In this document: piece by piece, positions 1-11,359 of the stretch
Position numbering within the stretch: the first letter of the stretch is position 1
Layout of the letters: each line of letters begins with the position of its first letter
Assembly: GCA_032622095.1 (NCBI GenBank)
Contig: CP136068.1
Coordinates: 130,953,989 to 131,017,988 of the forward strand
Direction of reading: 5' to 3'
DNA: 64,000 nucleotides
From: Siphonodentalium dalli
Taxonomy: Eukaryota; Mollusca; Scaphopoda; Gadilida; Siphonodentaliidae
Made by a program: the position numbers and the translations under genes
The notes under the pieces: model-generated
Database searches by the model: none
What the model was told of the DNA's origin: nothing
The model's input: only the letters and a program-made list of their open reading frames with translations

Positions 1-80
1 GAATCAAATAGTTTTTACCCCCGAAGCCAAGGAAATATTAATTTGCGAGCGCTAATTCGGATAATGCATCTTTAAAGTAT
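1..80 (+). mobile_element. MITE-A, right-end fragment
   Basis: This is the right-hand end of a ~450 bp dispersed element that recurs in the window at 363-784, 4946-5391, 19000-19375, 38247-38677, 39437-39615 and 57214-57493. The stretch with cccccgaagccaaggaaat and gcgagcgctaattcgg is shared with the longer copies. The window edge cuts the element. It has no coding capacity. Confidence 0.7.
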
Positions 81-362
81 TGAAAAATCAATAAATATCG
101 CTAATCGCGAAGTAAATTCCAATCATTTTAGTGTAAATACTATTATTATAATAATGTTCTATGCTTTGACCGTTTCCAGTGTTTAAAACCCTTTCAATGC
201 CAAGTCCGATTTTTGCATCAACCCATATTTCCTTGATCATTTTTCAAATTATTTGATTATAATAATGTGATACATTGATGGAAAGAGCTCTAAGAGATCT
301 AATGTCGGTAAACTTTGGACTAATTGGATACTATATATGTGCTCTCCGAATTTGGGGTGTTA

Positions 363-784
363 TTAAAGGTACTCAATCCTATCACACGCTCCTAAATTAC
401 TATTTCTTTGGCTTCGGATGTAAAAAATAGTTTATTAGAGTCGATGAACCCAACCACCAAAGCTCAGAGTGATCATATATCGATTTTTGAAGTTCGTTAT
501 TTCTCGAGATGTGTAATGATATGTGGCCCAGAAACACGTGGTCGAACGGATGGTCTCGGACAAATTAGCGCATTAAGATGGATAACTCTAAAATCAAGTG
601 GTAAATACGGTCAAATTTCGTTATACTTTAGTGATAATACAGCCATATTTGTGTACAAAATGTTGATAAATAGCAGTACCACAGTTGACAGTGGTTAGCA
701 TTGCAATAAATCGATTCTGAAAACGAAAGCGTATTTTGAGGAAATGTTGTTGTTGTATCTTGATTTTATGGGGACCGTATAACA
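363..784 (-). mobile_element. MITE-A copy, inverted
   Basis: This near-complete copy of MITE-A lies in reverse orientation. It starts at a TTAA (363-366) followed by aggtactcaatcc, the family's terminal sequence, and runs through the shared interior (cagagtgatcatatatcg, ttagcattgcaataaatcg, tatggggaccgt). The far terminus is diverged or lost. The open frame inside is incidental. Confidence 0.75.
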
Positions 785-1009
785 TTGTAGATAGAAAACA
801 AATCTATTATCCACGAATAGCTGTATATAATAATTATAATTGTTGTTGTAATGTTTGCGAGGCGACATCCCCCCCCCCCATGTAGTACTACGCATAGTAT
901 CCTCCTATGAGTATTCTACATGTAATATTGACCCACAGCATGTGTGGTTTCTCCACTACGTGTCACATACAATCATACTAATTCCGATTGTTTTTAAGCA
1001 AGGAACACA

Positions 1010-1222
1010 TGTTAATTATAATGAAAATGAATTTATGACTGCAGTGATAAATTCATTTTCATTATAAACACCATGTTGTTTGTATCGTTCATATATCACA
1101 TGAGTGCACTTTGTACTAATCCATGGCTCAAATTCATTCATTTGTTGCATATATTCTGTTGAGTATAAAAGGAGATTGTTCCATAAATGATCGGTCGGAT
1201 TTAGTGTACAGTATACCATTTA
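1010..1222. mobile_element. MITE-B foldback, partial copy
   Basis: The sequence aligns by eye to the right half of the complete foldback element at 15965-16309: a hairpin around gaatttatgactgcag / tgataaattcattttc, then ttgtttgtatcgttcat, ccatggctcaaattcattc, gttgagtataaaa and cggatttagtgta. The left arm is truncated. No gene is present. Confidence 0.7.
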
Positions 1223-1231
1223 AAGGCCCGT

Positions 1232-1631
1232 TTAACCCTTTACCCAACAGAAGGGCCCTGTGCCAATGCATTCTCTTATATATGCGAGTCGACCATAGGT
1301 CGCCTCGCATATATAAGAGAATGAATTGGCTTAACACATTAAAAATTATAAAATTGTTAAAGAATGTAAGAAAAAATGATAAAAAGTGTTAAAAAAAGAA
1401 TTTTTTTAGGCCAATGCATTCTCTTATATATGCGAGGCGACCTATGGTCGACACGCATATATAAGAGAATGCATTGGCACAGGGCATAACTGTAACTATC
1501 ACAATGTGGTCAAGGAGCCGGTTCCAATGATATCCATATTTGTATGGTTCTATTGAGACAGACCGAAGATATTTTAGGCTGTTGAATCTTTATTTGGCCG
1601 GTTTTGGCCGGTTTGTTGGGTAAAGGGTTAA
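1232..1631. mobile_element. piggyBac-like MITE (TTAA-flanked)
   Basis: The ends are TTAA-CCCTTTACCCAACA (1232-1249) and its exact reverse complement TGTTGGGTAAAGGG-TTAA (1614-1631). TTAA target duplication and termini beginning CCC(T) are known features of piggyBac transposons. The 392 bp between the TTAAs encode no transposase, so this is a non-autonomous copy. It carries a nested foldback at 1256-1484. Confidence 0.75.
1256..1484. mobile_element. Nested double-hairpin foldback element, copy 1
   Basis: The element begins ccctgtgccaatgcattc and ends gaatgcattggcacaggg. Each half is itself a ~70 nt hairpin (atgcattctcttatatatgc paired with its complement around a gtcgaccataggtcg loop), and the two halves are inverted repeats of each other. 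A sister copy lies at 32299-32663, inside a different MITE. No coding sequence is present. Confidence 0.8.
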
Positions 1632-1739
1632 TGTTCGAGTCATCGAATATATGTTTATAGTGCCTTGATATACGGTTGCAATAACAATATATGACATACA
1701 ATATGATTAAAATACTATAATTAATCACCATTTGAAACT

Positions 1740-2230
1740 TCTTGTCTCAGAATGTGCCCATATAGTAATAGAAAATAGCTGAAATCATAGAAACATTTCC
1801 CCCCTTTCGCACCAAGAATGCAACATAATTCAAATTATGAATAGAGTTATTCCCCTTCCATTGAAATTATAGACTTTGAAGAACAGTTTAGATGAAAATT
1901 AAGCACAGAACACACGTCCGTACCTCAACAAAAGCATGTCCACAGTTTATTACACCGAATAAGCTGATAATACAATGTTAGCTTCCTCTTTCAAATAATA
2001 GATACTATGGCATATATTTTATATAATGTGATCTGGGGGTTCGAAAATTAAGTAGGTCTTTAAATCAGCCACAAAATAACTCACCCGAATGAGTAAACGA
2101 TGCATTTATTCTTCGTAATGAAATACTTGTCGTCTGCACAAACCTCCCATCCTCCGTCGCCAAGATTTCCGAACCGGTACTTCCGCTGACACGGAATTTC
2201 TATTGCGTCAACAAAACTGAAATAATGGTA
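1740..2230. other. Unassigned intergenic DNA
   Basis: AT-rich sequence without a convincing reading frame, RNA gene or repeat end. The last ~130 bp resemble part of 5640-5760 weakly in inverse orientation, so they may be the outer skirt of the long-TIR element that follows. Confidence 0.4.
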
Positions 2231-2237
2231 AAAGTAC

Positions 2238-5200
2238 TTAGGGGGATTCCATTCTCAAAGCTAGTCTAGAATGGGTAATTTACCGTGGGCAAAAAAAATG
2301 GAATGATGTTTGGTGACCGGAGTAATCTATAGTTACAACTGCAAATAAACTACAATTAAATTCTGCTAATGAGGAAATGTGTCAAAACCCACATTGTGCG
2401 TTTCGAACTTAGACTAAGACAAATGAGCAAAAATATCTGATATTCACAATGAATCTAACGAGAATTTTTACTTTTATAGAACAAGCAAATATACCTAATG
2501 TTAAAACAACCTTGACATTAGTATCTAAAACTTTGAATAAATAATTTCAACTGTCATCCAATTGAATTGTATATTTCTAAATTGTATATTGTATAATCAT
2601 GACAAATTATAAAAAATAAAATAAAATTAACCCATTACACAGTGCATTACATAAATTATTTTCCATGTTCTTTAACAATTGACAACCGATCTTCGCGGGG
2701 AAAGCGACGACACATTACAATACACCCGCAGTCAACCACGGGGTGATTCCATTCATTACGCTCGGCTACAACGAGTTACAAGAAACCCAATGTCAGAAAA
2801 TTTAATGGTAACACGCTCAAGAACATATATTATACACCCATGATTGTAAATATAGAATATAAAATATATTGGTTTTGCGAATGACCAACTCAGAATTCCG
2901 TTAAAATAACAATAACAACAAGCACCTAATGGACCTATCCGTACGTCCCGCCCACATGTAGACTGCATGGTTACTGTTACTACGCACCACAAGCCATCTC
3001 AATTCCGCTATCTCTTCAGTGCTAAAATAGCTTCCGATGAGAAAGGACTGTGTTGTTAAACGCCATGTAACACGATAATATAGCTCCGTTCTAAATATCA
3101 CGATTTTCAAGATACCTTTGTGTGTATATATGCAACACGTAAAAGTGACTGTCATTAGATATAAACAAAAATAGAACCAGTTTTTAAACAAAAAACAGGT
3201 GTGATTGTTAGGCCACTTCCGACAACAACAAAGATAGATGTTTAGGCATACGTTGAATCAAACGGTGTAAATGAAGCCATTATGAAACTTCAATATCAAA
3301 TAGCAAATTTACTATAGAAGCTATGCTAACGGTTCACACCTTGATGCAATAAACCAAACGGGGTGTACATGTGGTAATTAATCTATAATCCCTCTTTTGT
3401 CGAAATAAATATAACGATATCAGATTACCATACACGAGCGTCCTGAATGAACCCTGGTGCCATCAGGCCGGATGCAAAGGATTATCAAATAATGGCCTTT
3501 TAATATTGCACATCCTATTTTCCCGTAAATAAAGTACATTAAAGAAAACGCCGACTATCATGGAGTCAGTTACATGTTGCCACGTCGAGGCAACAGTGCC
3601 ACAAAGTGAACTTGTTCGGTGAAGGTTGCGTGTATACACCGCGACGCACGTGCAATGTGTGAAATTTCGTGTAATTCTCTTGGAAAACATCTGTTGATTC
3701 TCATTTACACGTACATTGTCGGAGGAAGCTTTAGATTCTCAAATGGATTCAGTAAGATCGACGTTCGCACGAGATCCTACAGGTTAGTGCGAATAGCAGA
3801 CAGTAGTCAGTAGAACTCAATATTATCACGATGTTATAACAGCAACAAATGTATACATTTATAACGAAAAACACTTCACATAAAACACATACTCGCGGCA
3901 ATATTACGCATCACCGATCGGGACTACTATTTCCACGTTTTAGTCTGAAATATGTTATATATAAATATTGGAATTTAAATAACACTAGGATCCGAGTGTG
4001 GTCGTTGGCATTGTTTAATCCAGCCTAAAGAGATGTCATAGTTACTTTTTTTTATTTAGGAAACCGAACTAAAACATGTATAAATATCGTTCGTCAATCG
4101 GACATGTTCCACATGCACTGTCATATCAACACCATTGTGGCTTTTTAAGACATATTTTGCTCCCGTGTTCGTAAATTCCCTATAGCTTACAACTGTAGTT
4201 AGGGACTGGCTTGTGGTGCGATTCATATCACTAGGCAGGCGAATGTCGCTTCCGGTTTTAAGCTATCGGCTCATTGGCTATAATTGAAATCGGGGCGGTA
4301 CCTACGGATAGGTCCATTAACGAACCGGCGGCCGACTCGGCCGTCTCCGACCACGACGCCCAGTGGGCTGCAGAACGAAAAATGTCTATAAAAGTTGAAA
4401 TAGCAGACATACAAATTATCTTTTTCATTTCTTTGATTTGTAATAGACATAGCTTATCACAAACCAAAAATCAACATTATTGACATAATGTTAACGACAA
4501 TAAACGAAATTGAAATTCCCAACTACACCTTTTTCGAAGTTCGACTTTTAATCCTCCCAAAATGACCGGGCGTAAATTCAGCGTAAATAGTATATGCTGG
4601 CTACACCTATATATACTGCATGCCGAGGTGGTGTAATTTCGAGCGTATTGTAATGTGATGTCACTTTCCGCGCGAAGATCGGTTGTCAACTAAGAAAGCA
4701 CATGGAAAATATTATGTAATGGATTAAATGAATTTTATTTTTAATAATTTGTCATAAATATGTGATACATAATTCAGAAATATATAATTCAATTGAATGA
4801 CAGTTAAAATTATTTATCCAAAGTTTTAGATACTTAGTGTCAAGGTTGTTCTAATATTAGGTATTTTATTTGTTCGATAAAAGTAGAAATTCTAGTTATT
4901 ATCATTGTGAATATCAGATATTGTTGCTCATTTAGGCATAATCAAAGGCACTCAATCCGACCAGACGGTCCCCATACCATCAAGATACAACTACAACAAC
5001 AACAACATTTCTTCAAAATACGGATTAGTTATCAGAATCGATTTATAGCAACAAAATAATGCTAACCACTGTCAAATATGGTATCAAATGTCCCTATACT
5101 TTTTATTTATCAGCATTTTGTTCAACAAAATATGGCCGTAGTATCACGAAATTTGGCCGTGTTTCTACTTGAATTTAGAGTTATCTATCTTCATCCGCAA

Positions 5201-5575
5201 TTTTGTCCGAGACACTCAGTTTGACCCTCCGTTTCTGGGACACATATCATTACACATCTCGAGAAATAACAAACTCGATATCTGATCACTCAGAGCTTTG
5301 ATGGGTGTGTTCCTCGACTGTAATCAAATATTGTTTACAACCGAAGCCAAAGAAATAGTAATTTGGAAGCGTCTGATCGGATTGAGTACCTTTAAGTCTT
5401 TGTCTGTTCGACATTCCAAGTGTGAGATTTGTCAAATTTCCGGAATAAAAAACATGTTTTGTTTGAAATAACTATGCTATTTTTAGATTACTCCGGTCGC
5501 TAAAAATCATTCCATTCACTTTTGCCCAGGGTAATTTACTCATTGTAGCCGAGTGTAATGAATGGAATCGCCCCC
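2238..5575. mobile_element. Long-terminal-inverted-repeat element E
   Basis: Two inverted arms of ~480 bp (2238-2722 and 4645-5575, the latter interrupted by a MITE-A) bracket ~1.9 kb. Matching landmarks in inverse order include gggggattccattc / gaatggaatcgccccc at the outer ends, ggtaatttaccgtgggc / gcccagggtaatttac, and ccgatcttcgcg / cgcgaagatcgg at the inner ends. The interior (2740-4640) has no transposase-like frame. An internally deleted relative lies inverted at 36262-36640 and a fragment at 5860-6015. This is a non-autonomous DNA transposon or foldback of unassigned superfamily. Confidence 0.7.
4946..5391 (+). mobile_element. MITE-A, complete copy
   Basis: This copy has both termini: aggcactcaatccgaccaga at the left and its inverse tctgatcggattgagtacct at the right, ~446 bp apart. 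A TTAA follows the right end (5392-5395) and TCAA precedes the left, consistent with a mutated TTAA duplication. It sits inside the right arm of element E, so it is younger than that element. It has no coding capacity. Confidence 0.8.
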
Positions 5576-5859
5576 ACCTCGGCGATAGGCATAGAGAGCG
5601 CAGCCACGCGTATACTTATTTACGCCCGATCATCCATTCATTGCCCATTCAAATCGCATTACCATTGTAACCAGCGAAATGAATGGAATCCGCTCATATA
5701 TTTGGTCATTTGTATTTCGTCTGCACACATAACTTACAGCTTTGCAGTAGTAATTATATTCCACTGACAATCCAATCATAATCGCCCGTGTGGGACAAGC
5801 ACACCAAGTCATGCATGGTGAAGATGTCTTTCTCATTCAGTCACACAAAACACGTCTTA

Positions 5860-6015
5860 CATGTATATAGTTTCCGGGGTATAAAATAATAAATACAAGA
5901 AAACCATAATCAGAAATGGTAACGTCCCCAAGATCATATTATTAGCCATAAATATAAATTATAATATAAAATGTATTGGTTACATTAATGCACCGCCTCA
6001 GAATTCCGTTAAAAC
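5860..6015 (+). repeat. Element E interior fragment
   Basis: The segment matches 2775-2915 in the same orientation: cagaaatggtaac, aatataaaatgtattggtt and ctcagaattccgttaaaa occur in the same order and spacing. It has no end structure of its own. Confidence 0.6.
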
Positions 6016-6321
6016 AACTAATCCTTCAAAAAAACTACGGCTTATTGCTGCAGGTTTCTCATTCATCACACCAGAAAGCTTCTAATTGCGGATCGAAAAT
6101 AGGAGGCATTGTATTCCCGCCAAGACTGCATGGCCCAGCCATTGTTCGTACCTAAACATCGAAAGCAATAATTAACGGTCATAATAGTTACTGCAACTAT
6201 AAGACATCCAGCGAATACACACCCCACGAAAACACCAAATGTGTTGTCCTGCGAGATATCACATAGCTATAACTCAATTTGGCACGGCCAGATTAGTCTT
6301 CCTACAATATCCTAAAATAAT

Positions 6322-6587
6322 AAAGCTTCTCAAATCATCGGCATAGTCAACAGAACTTTCACGCACTTGGACATCGACACATTCTAATCGCTCTACATAA
6401 GCATGGTCAGACCTATCATCGAATAATGTAACTCTGCATAGAGCCCACATCACAAATATCTAAGCATTGTGTTAGAGTAATACAAAGAAAAGCAACGAAA
6501 CTTGTTCGTCAAATCAAAACTCCATGCTACCGAGACCGAATGATAAGACTCAATCTGATGTCTTCAAAATATCGAACATGTCGCCAC
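6322..6587 (+). pseudogene. CR1-like LINE reverse transcriptase, 5' part of split copy
   Basis: Translation gives the C-terminal reverse-transcriptase region of a CR1/Jockey-type LINE: KASQIIGIVNRTFTHLD, LYISMVRPIIE, CNSA-SPHH, then RKATKLVRQIK and YRDRMIRLNLMSSKYR. These match the family pattern of a KAN/LG-R block, LY-SLVRP-LEY and VQRRATKL. Several codons are now stops (after DTF, in IE-CN, in SA-SP) and a small indel shifts frame before QRKATKL. The protein continues after an inserted element, at 10868-11153. It is a dead copy. Confidence 0.75.
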
Positions 6588-6722
6588 TGAAAACAAAACT
6601 TAGTCATAGCCTTAGTCAACCCGTAACTTAGTCATTTTTGACTGACGTAACCAAAAGTAACTAAGTTTGACCTTAGTCACACCTTAGTTACTAATGTTGG
6701 CATTAGACAGACCTTGGGTAAA

Positions 6723-7270
6723 ATAGTATTGGCCCATGTTTATAGGAATCATAGATGCATATTTATATGTATATTTATGTAAGTTTATTGATGCAGGCTG
6801 AGTTTGTTGATTTTGCCAGGGGTTAATTTATCCATATATAAATTATAATGAAAGTGTCATTCGTTTCGGCTGTTCCGGTTTCGAGTTTTATATATTTACC
6901 AACCTTCGGCATTATCTCCCTTTGATTACTCTTTCGAGTCTTTGCAGACGATACAACTAAAAGGCGTCTTTCGCGCTCGCCAGAATCTGGATTAAAATCC
7001 GTTACAGATCACAATTCTAGTAATTTCTCAGCGGAGCTAATTTAGCTTATAATTATATAGTCATACTAGATAATACGCATGCATCCGATATAAAGAGTAT
7101 TTCTTTCTGTGGTATGTGAAAATATTTGATTGAAATTCAGACTACAGAAGTTTTTGGACAACCAAGTTCTTTCAAGATAAAACATTGTTTATATTGTTTA
7201 ATTGTTTCAATAGTTAATAGCATTTATGTTGATAAGTCATTATTTTCAGTTATTCTAATCTGCAGTTGCG
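6723..7270. other. Unassigned sequence between element arm and LINE-A
   Basis: AT-rich sequence with no credible frame. It may be the interior of the inverted-arm element or decayed 5' sequence of LINE-A. No ORF1-like coiled coil or RNA-binding motif can be read in it. Confidence 0.35.
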
Positions 7271-7289
7271 ATGTTCAGCCGAGGTTGCA

Positions 7290-8912
7290 GGGGCTATTTG
7301 CGGAGATGTGAACGCTCGCTCAAACAACATGTGCGAACCTAACAATTCAATTAACTTCACTGATTTACAACACATTACGGACGCCACGAATACTCAATCA
7401 CTTTTTGACTATATACACCTCGAATCTCAATCAAATTGTATTCCCATAAATAAACGCTGCTCCGAGGATAAGGGGAAAAGTAACAGCTACGGGTATAAAT
7501 TGATTACGTTCTGTGAATCGACATCTATATTTATTGTTAACGGACGATTTGGGGAAGATAATGGCCATGGTAAACTTACGTCATCCGATAAGAGTGTAAT
7601 TGATTACGCTTTGGGCAATATTAATCTATTGCGAACAATAGAGAATTTTCGGGTGAACGAGTTTTCTCCCCTATATTCAGATATTCACAACGCACTCCAT
7701 TTAGAATTGAAATTTGAATCTCGTCACGATGTGGGAGCCCATGGTCCTCTCATAACTACATATGTGGATCCCGAAACAAATCGTAAAATAAAAAAATGGG
7801 ATCCTGACAAGAGAAATGATTTCGCTGTGAATCTTGATCACAATAAAATTAATCAGGTAATTGAAAAATTAGAACAATGGCGACCTGAAACTGGGTCTGC
7901 GTGTAATCAATCCATAGTGGATGAAATATGCGAGGATGTAACGTGTATTTTATTGGATTCCGCAAAAAACACATTTGGAACTTACAATCCAAATCACAGG
8001 AAAACAATACATAAACCACCAAATCAAACTTGGTTTGATGGTGAATGTAAGTCAAAGAGACAAGCTTTTCACAAGGCAAAACGACTATATAATAGAGAAA
8101 AATCATTATCAAACAAACAACATATGAAAAACGCTGGAACTCTTTATAGAAAAACTATGGATTCGAAAATAAAACATCAGCGAGATGCAGATATTTCTGA
8201 ACTGAAGAGTTACAGCAATAGTTCCAGCAAAGCATTCTGGGATAAACTAAATAAATTATCCAATAATAATAAATTTCAAAATAACACCACGAACTTAGAT
8301 CTGGAGATATTTTCTGATTATTTTAAAAGCTTAAACGACTCAGACGAATCTGATAATCTAGGTAATTATATAGATGAATTAAATGAGTCGTCGCTCCATG
8401 ACAGTTATCTAAATAACGCTATAACCGAAGAAGAAATTAAATCTGTAATTTTCAATTTGAAAAACAGTAAAGCCGCTGGTCACGACGGGCTTTTAAATGA
8501 ATATCTGAAGGCTTCTGTTGAGAAAATGATGCCCATTTATTCCTTACTTTTCAATTTAATCTTGGAATCTGGAAACTACCCCCGGGAATGGGCCGTCTGG
8601 ATGATAAAACCTATATATAAAAAGTCTGGTGACGGAACTATGCCGGATTCATATCGGGGAATTACACTTTTAAGCTGTCTTTCTAAAGTATTTACAGCCA
8701 TTCTAAACAATAGAATGGTTTCTTTTTCAGATGATCATGAACTAATTTTAAAAAATCAGACGGGATTTAGAAAATCACACTCAACCGTAGATAACATATT
8801 TGTTTTACACAGTGTAATCAACCTATACCTAAAAAGTGGGAAAAAACTATATTGCACATTTATTGATTATAGAAAAGCTTTGATACCATATGGAGGGATG
8901 CAATATGGCTGA
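7290..8912 (+). pseudogene. LINE-A endonuclease C-terminal half and RT palm/fingers
   Basis: The frame opens within the APE-type endonuclease at GDVNARS, the family's GDFN motif, with an upstream ATG at 7266 that is incidental. It continues through SVIDYALG and SPLYSDIHN, the SDH-type motif in altered form. A linker leads to reverse-transcriptase blocks ITEEEIKSVIFNLKNSKAAG, PREWAVWMIKPIYKKSGDG, SYRGITLLSCLSKVF, NQTGFRKSHSTVDNIF and CTFIDYRKA. Just after FIDYRKA a one-base loss at ~8880 shifts the frame: the next codons in the other frame give DTIWRDAIW, the expected continuation. The copy cannot make an intact enzyme. Confidence 0.85.
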
Positions 8913-9027
8913 AATTAGCCCAATGCAATATCAACGGAAAAATACTTAATGTCATTAGAAATATGTACGGTAAGATAAAACATGTGTAAAAGACAGTCAC
9001 AACATTTCAGACTTTTTTGTTAGTAAT

Positions 9028-9768
9028 GTGGGACTTTTTCAAGGGGAAATAATGTCACCTTTTTTATTTTCCTTGTACATTAACGACATCCAAGATTTTA
9101 TGAATGATTGTGCAATACAAAATTTGAGTTATTTAGATGAACTATATATTGAAAATGTGGGATGTTACATAAAATTGTTTTGTATTCTTTATGCAGATGA
9201 CACAGTATTAATGTCTGATACAGAAGAAAATATGCACCGTTCTCTCCAAGCATTTGCAGATTATGCAGATGCTTGGAAGTTACAAGTGAATACAAAAAAA
9301 ACTAAAGTCATAATATTTAGTAATAAGTTACCCAAACCAATTCCAACGTTCAGATATCGAGGTCAAGAACTCGAGACAGTTAAAGAATTTGTATATTTGG
9401 GAGTAACCTTTTTTTACAATGGAAGATTTTGCCAAAATTTGAAAAAAATAGTTACAATTGGCACAAGAGCAATGTATGGATTACTAAACAAAGTGAGATC
9501 TCTCAAGCTTCCAATCGATATTATGTTAAAACTATTTGACTGCATGATAGTACCCATCCTATTATATGGGAGTGAAATTTGGTGTCACGAAAGAACTAAA
9601 ATTATTGAATCGCTTCATCTTAAATACTGCAAAATTATAGGATATCTGAAAACAAGTACACCAAATTATATGGTTTACGGTGAATTTGGCAGACACCCTC
9701 TGTCCATTGAGATAAAGTGCAGAGCACTATCTTACTGGTCCAAACTACTATCACACGATGGCTCATAA
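9028..9768 (+). pseudogene. LINE-A RT catalytic core and thumb
   Basis: This segment begins at GLFQGEIMSPFLFSLYIND, the block before the catalytic site, and contains FCILYADDTVLMSDT with the YADD aspartates intact. AWKLQVNTKKTKVIIF and FVYLGVTFF follow as later RT blocks, and then the conserved ILLYGSEIW. A stop after LLSHDGS and several frame changes between 9769 and 10037 interrupt the connection to the C-terminal domain. The product is a reverse transcriptase remnant. Confidence 0.85.
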
Positions 9769-10037
9769 CTTGCAAAAAATATATATATTCTTGTTAAAGA
9801 ATTGGATCACAATTCTGATGGCTCCTTCAATAGCCCATGGCTATTTTTTATTTCTAAAACACTGAAAGAACTTAACACAGAAAGAGCATGGACAAATCAG
9901 TCAGGTTTAACAAAGGCTGAAATTAGAAATATAAAATCAGAGCTTATTGAGCGACGCACAACATAACTATTTACTGAAATGCAGAATGCAAACTCATCTA
10001 GAGCACGTTTTATACGAGTATTAAAACGAGGCCGGGC

Positions 10038-10385
10038 ATGGGTTGCTATCTAAGTTTCTTACCGGCTCATTTAGCAAACATTTTGCTAAAATTTAGAACC
10101 GCAAATATAAAACTGCCTGTCGAATATACAAGATGGAAATCTAAATCTGTGGATAATGGTGACAAAACCTGTGATATTTGCGGTGATGGCACGGGTGATG
10201 AATACCATTTTATTATTATTTGCAAAGAACTACAGATAATTCGAGCAGACTATATCCCGAAATATTACTGGGAGAATCCCACGAAAGAAAAATTCGAAAG
10301 ACTATTATCTTTGGAAAATCAACTATTACTGAAAAAAGTTAGTATTTTTATCAAATTGACATCAAGAAAATTAAAATATGACTGA
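10038..10385 (+). pseudogene. LINE-A C-terminal cysteine motif
   Basis: The translation carries CDICGDGTGDEYHFIIICKE, a C-x2-C-...-H-x4-C knuckle typical of the C-terminus of LINE reverse transcriptases. The same knuckle is seen at 33360-33620, 37516-37749 and, with its last cysteine changed, in LINE-B. The frame ends at a stop at 10383-10385, followed by an AT-rich 3' UTR. It was probably once continuous with the upstream RT segment. Confidence 0.8.
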
Positions 10386-10867
10386 GCCGATTATTCCAAA
10401 TTGAAAAACGTGTGATTAAGTGCATTATTTATATCCGTGAATAATTATTTCAGGCAAAATATTATGATAATGATATTATAAAGGATTAAATTATAATATA
10501 ATATATATAAGATATTATAATACATATTACGATATATCTATACATTTATCATATTATATATTAATATATGTATGATTGTGTAACAATTGTTTTTTTATTA
10601 CCTATTGTAAATATTGTAAATATTGTATATATGTTATAGCATGTTTCGCCTTAATTGACGACTTTGCAATAAACAATCAATATGATACCCCTAATAATTA
10701 GGCCCAATCACATGTCTAATAATACAGTGATGCCTTAGTCAAACCTTAGTTATTTCTGACTAAGGCCTTAGTCTTATTCTTTCTGACTAAGCTAAGTTAG
10801 TTAGTTTTGAGACGGGGGTTCTGACTAATGTAACTTAGTTACTTATGACTAAATTTTGTGTTCAGTG

Positions 10868-11153
10868 ATAAGGAGATCTAATCGAGGTATATAAACTGTT
10901 GAATAGTCATTACAATATCAATGTCTGTTACCTATTAGAAAGACATTCATAAGGAAGAACAAGAGGACATAATCAAAAGCTACAGATGCCCATTGTTAAC
11001 AAGGCCATAGGAAAATATTTCTTCACACAGAGGGTGGTAAATAGCGGGAACTTTCTGCCAGATTTCGCTGTTGAGGCTCCAACACTTTATCAACTAAAAA
11101 TATACATAGACTCATTCTTCCATTATATAAAATACGAGTTCGACGACAAGTAA
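10868..11153 (+). pseudogene. CR1-like LINE reverse transcriptase, 3' part of split copy
   Basis: Reading from 10872 gives GDLIEVYKLLNSHYNIN, then after one in-frame stop GRTRGHNQKLQMP, KYFFTQRVVNSGNFLPDF and a terminal stop after EFDDK. This is the canonical CR1/Jockey RT C-terminus (RGDLI-VYK-LN ... RGH--KL ... FF-QRVVN-WN-LP). It continues the segment at 6322-6587, so the 4.3 kb between them is an insertion. Confidence 0.8.
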
Positions 11154-11262
11154 TATGTTCAAGTGACTCACAAGTAAATATCGAATGACGATACATATAT
11201 TTGTGAACAAGCATTGCAAATAATGTTATTGAGACGAAAAGCCGCAAGACTTGTTCAGTATT

Positions 11263-11317
11263 ATTATGATGATGATGATGATGTTGATGGCGGCGACGAC
11301 GACCGACGACGACGATG

Positions 11318-11352
<35 letters not shown>

Positions 11353-11353
11353 A
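11263..11353. repeat. (GAT)n / (GAC)n microsatellite
   Basis: A run of gatgatgat and gacgacgac triplets. It makes poly-aspartate and poly-isoleucine frames on the two strands that have no coding meaning. It follows the CR1-like fragment's 3' end closely. Confidence 0.9.
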
Positions 11354-11359
11354 TGATTG

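Larger units (their letters stand above)
7275..10690 (+). mobile_element. LINE-A, 5'-truncated non-LTR retrotransposon
   Basis: A single decayed LINE copy runs from the middle of its endonuclease to a 3' UTR ending near gcaataaacaatcaat (10667-10682). Protein segments at 7290-8912, 9028-9768 and 10038-10385 are collinear with LINE-B (49.4-54.6 kb) but clearly diverged, so the two belong to related families. The first half of the endonuclease and any ORF1 are absent. Confidence 0.85.
6585..10867. mobile_element. DNA element with inverted arms, hosting LINE-A
   Basis: The left end CACTGAAAACAAAACTTAG (6585 onward) is the inverse of the right end ctaaattttgtgttCAGTG (to 10867). Both arms (to ~6722 and from ~10735) are rich in the motif cttagtca / tgactaag. 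The element splits a CR1-like reverse transcriptase. Between the arms lies LINE-A plus ~550 bp (6723-7270) without a recognisable gene. No clear target duplication is visible. Terminus style (CAC/CAGTG) could be hAT-like, but this is not established. Confidence 0.6.

Noticed and set aside
7849-8112. Minus-strand frame inside LINE-A
   Set aside because: Antisense shadow of the endonuclease/RT linker.
9769-10037. Separate gene between LINE-A RT and its C-terminal knuckle
   Set aside because: Fragments in shifting frames continue the LINE thumb region; it is decayed LINE sequence.
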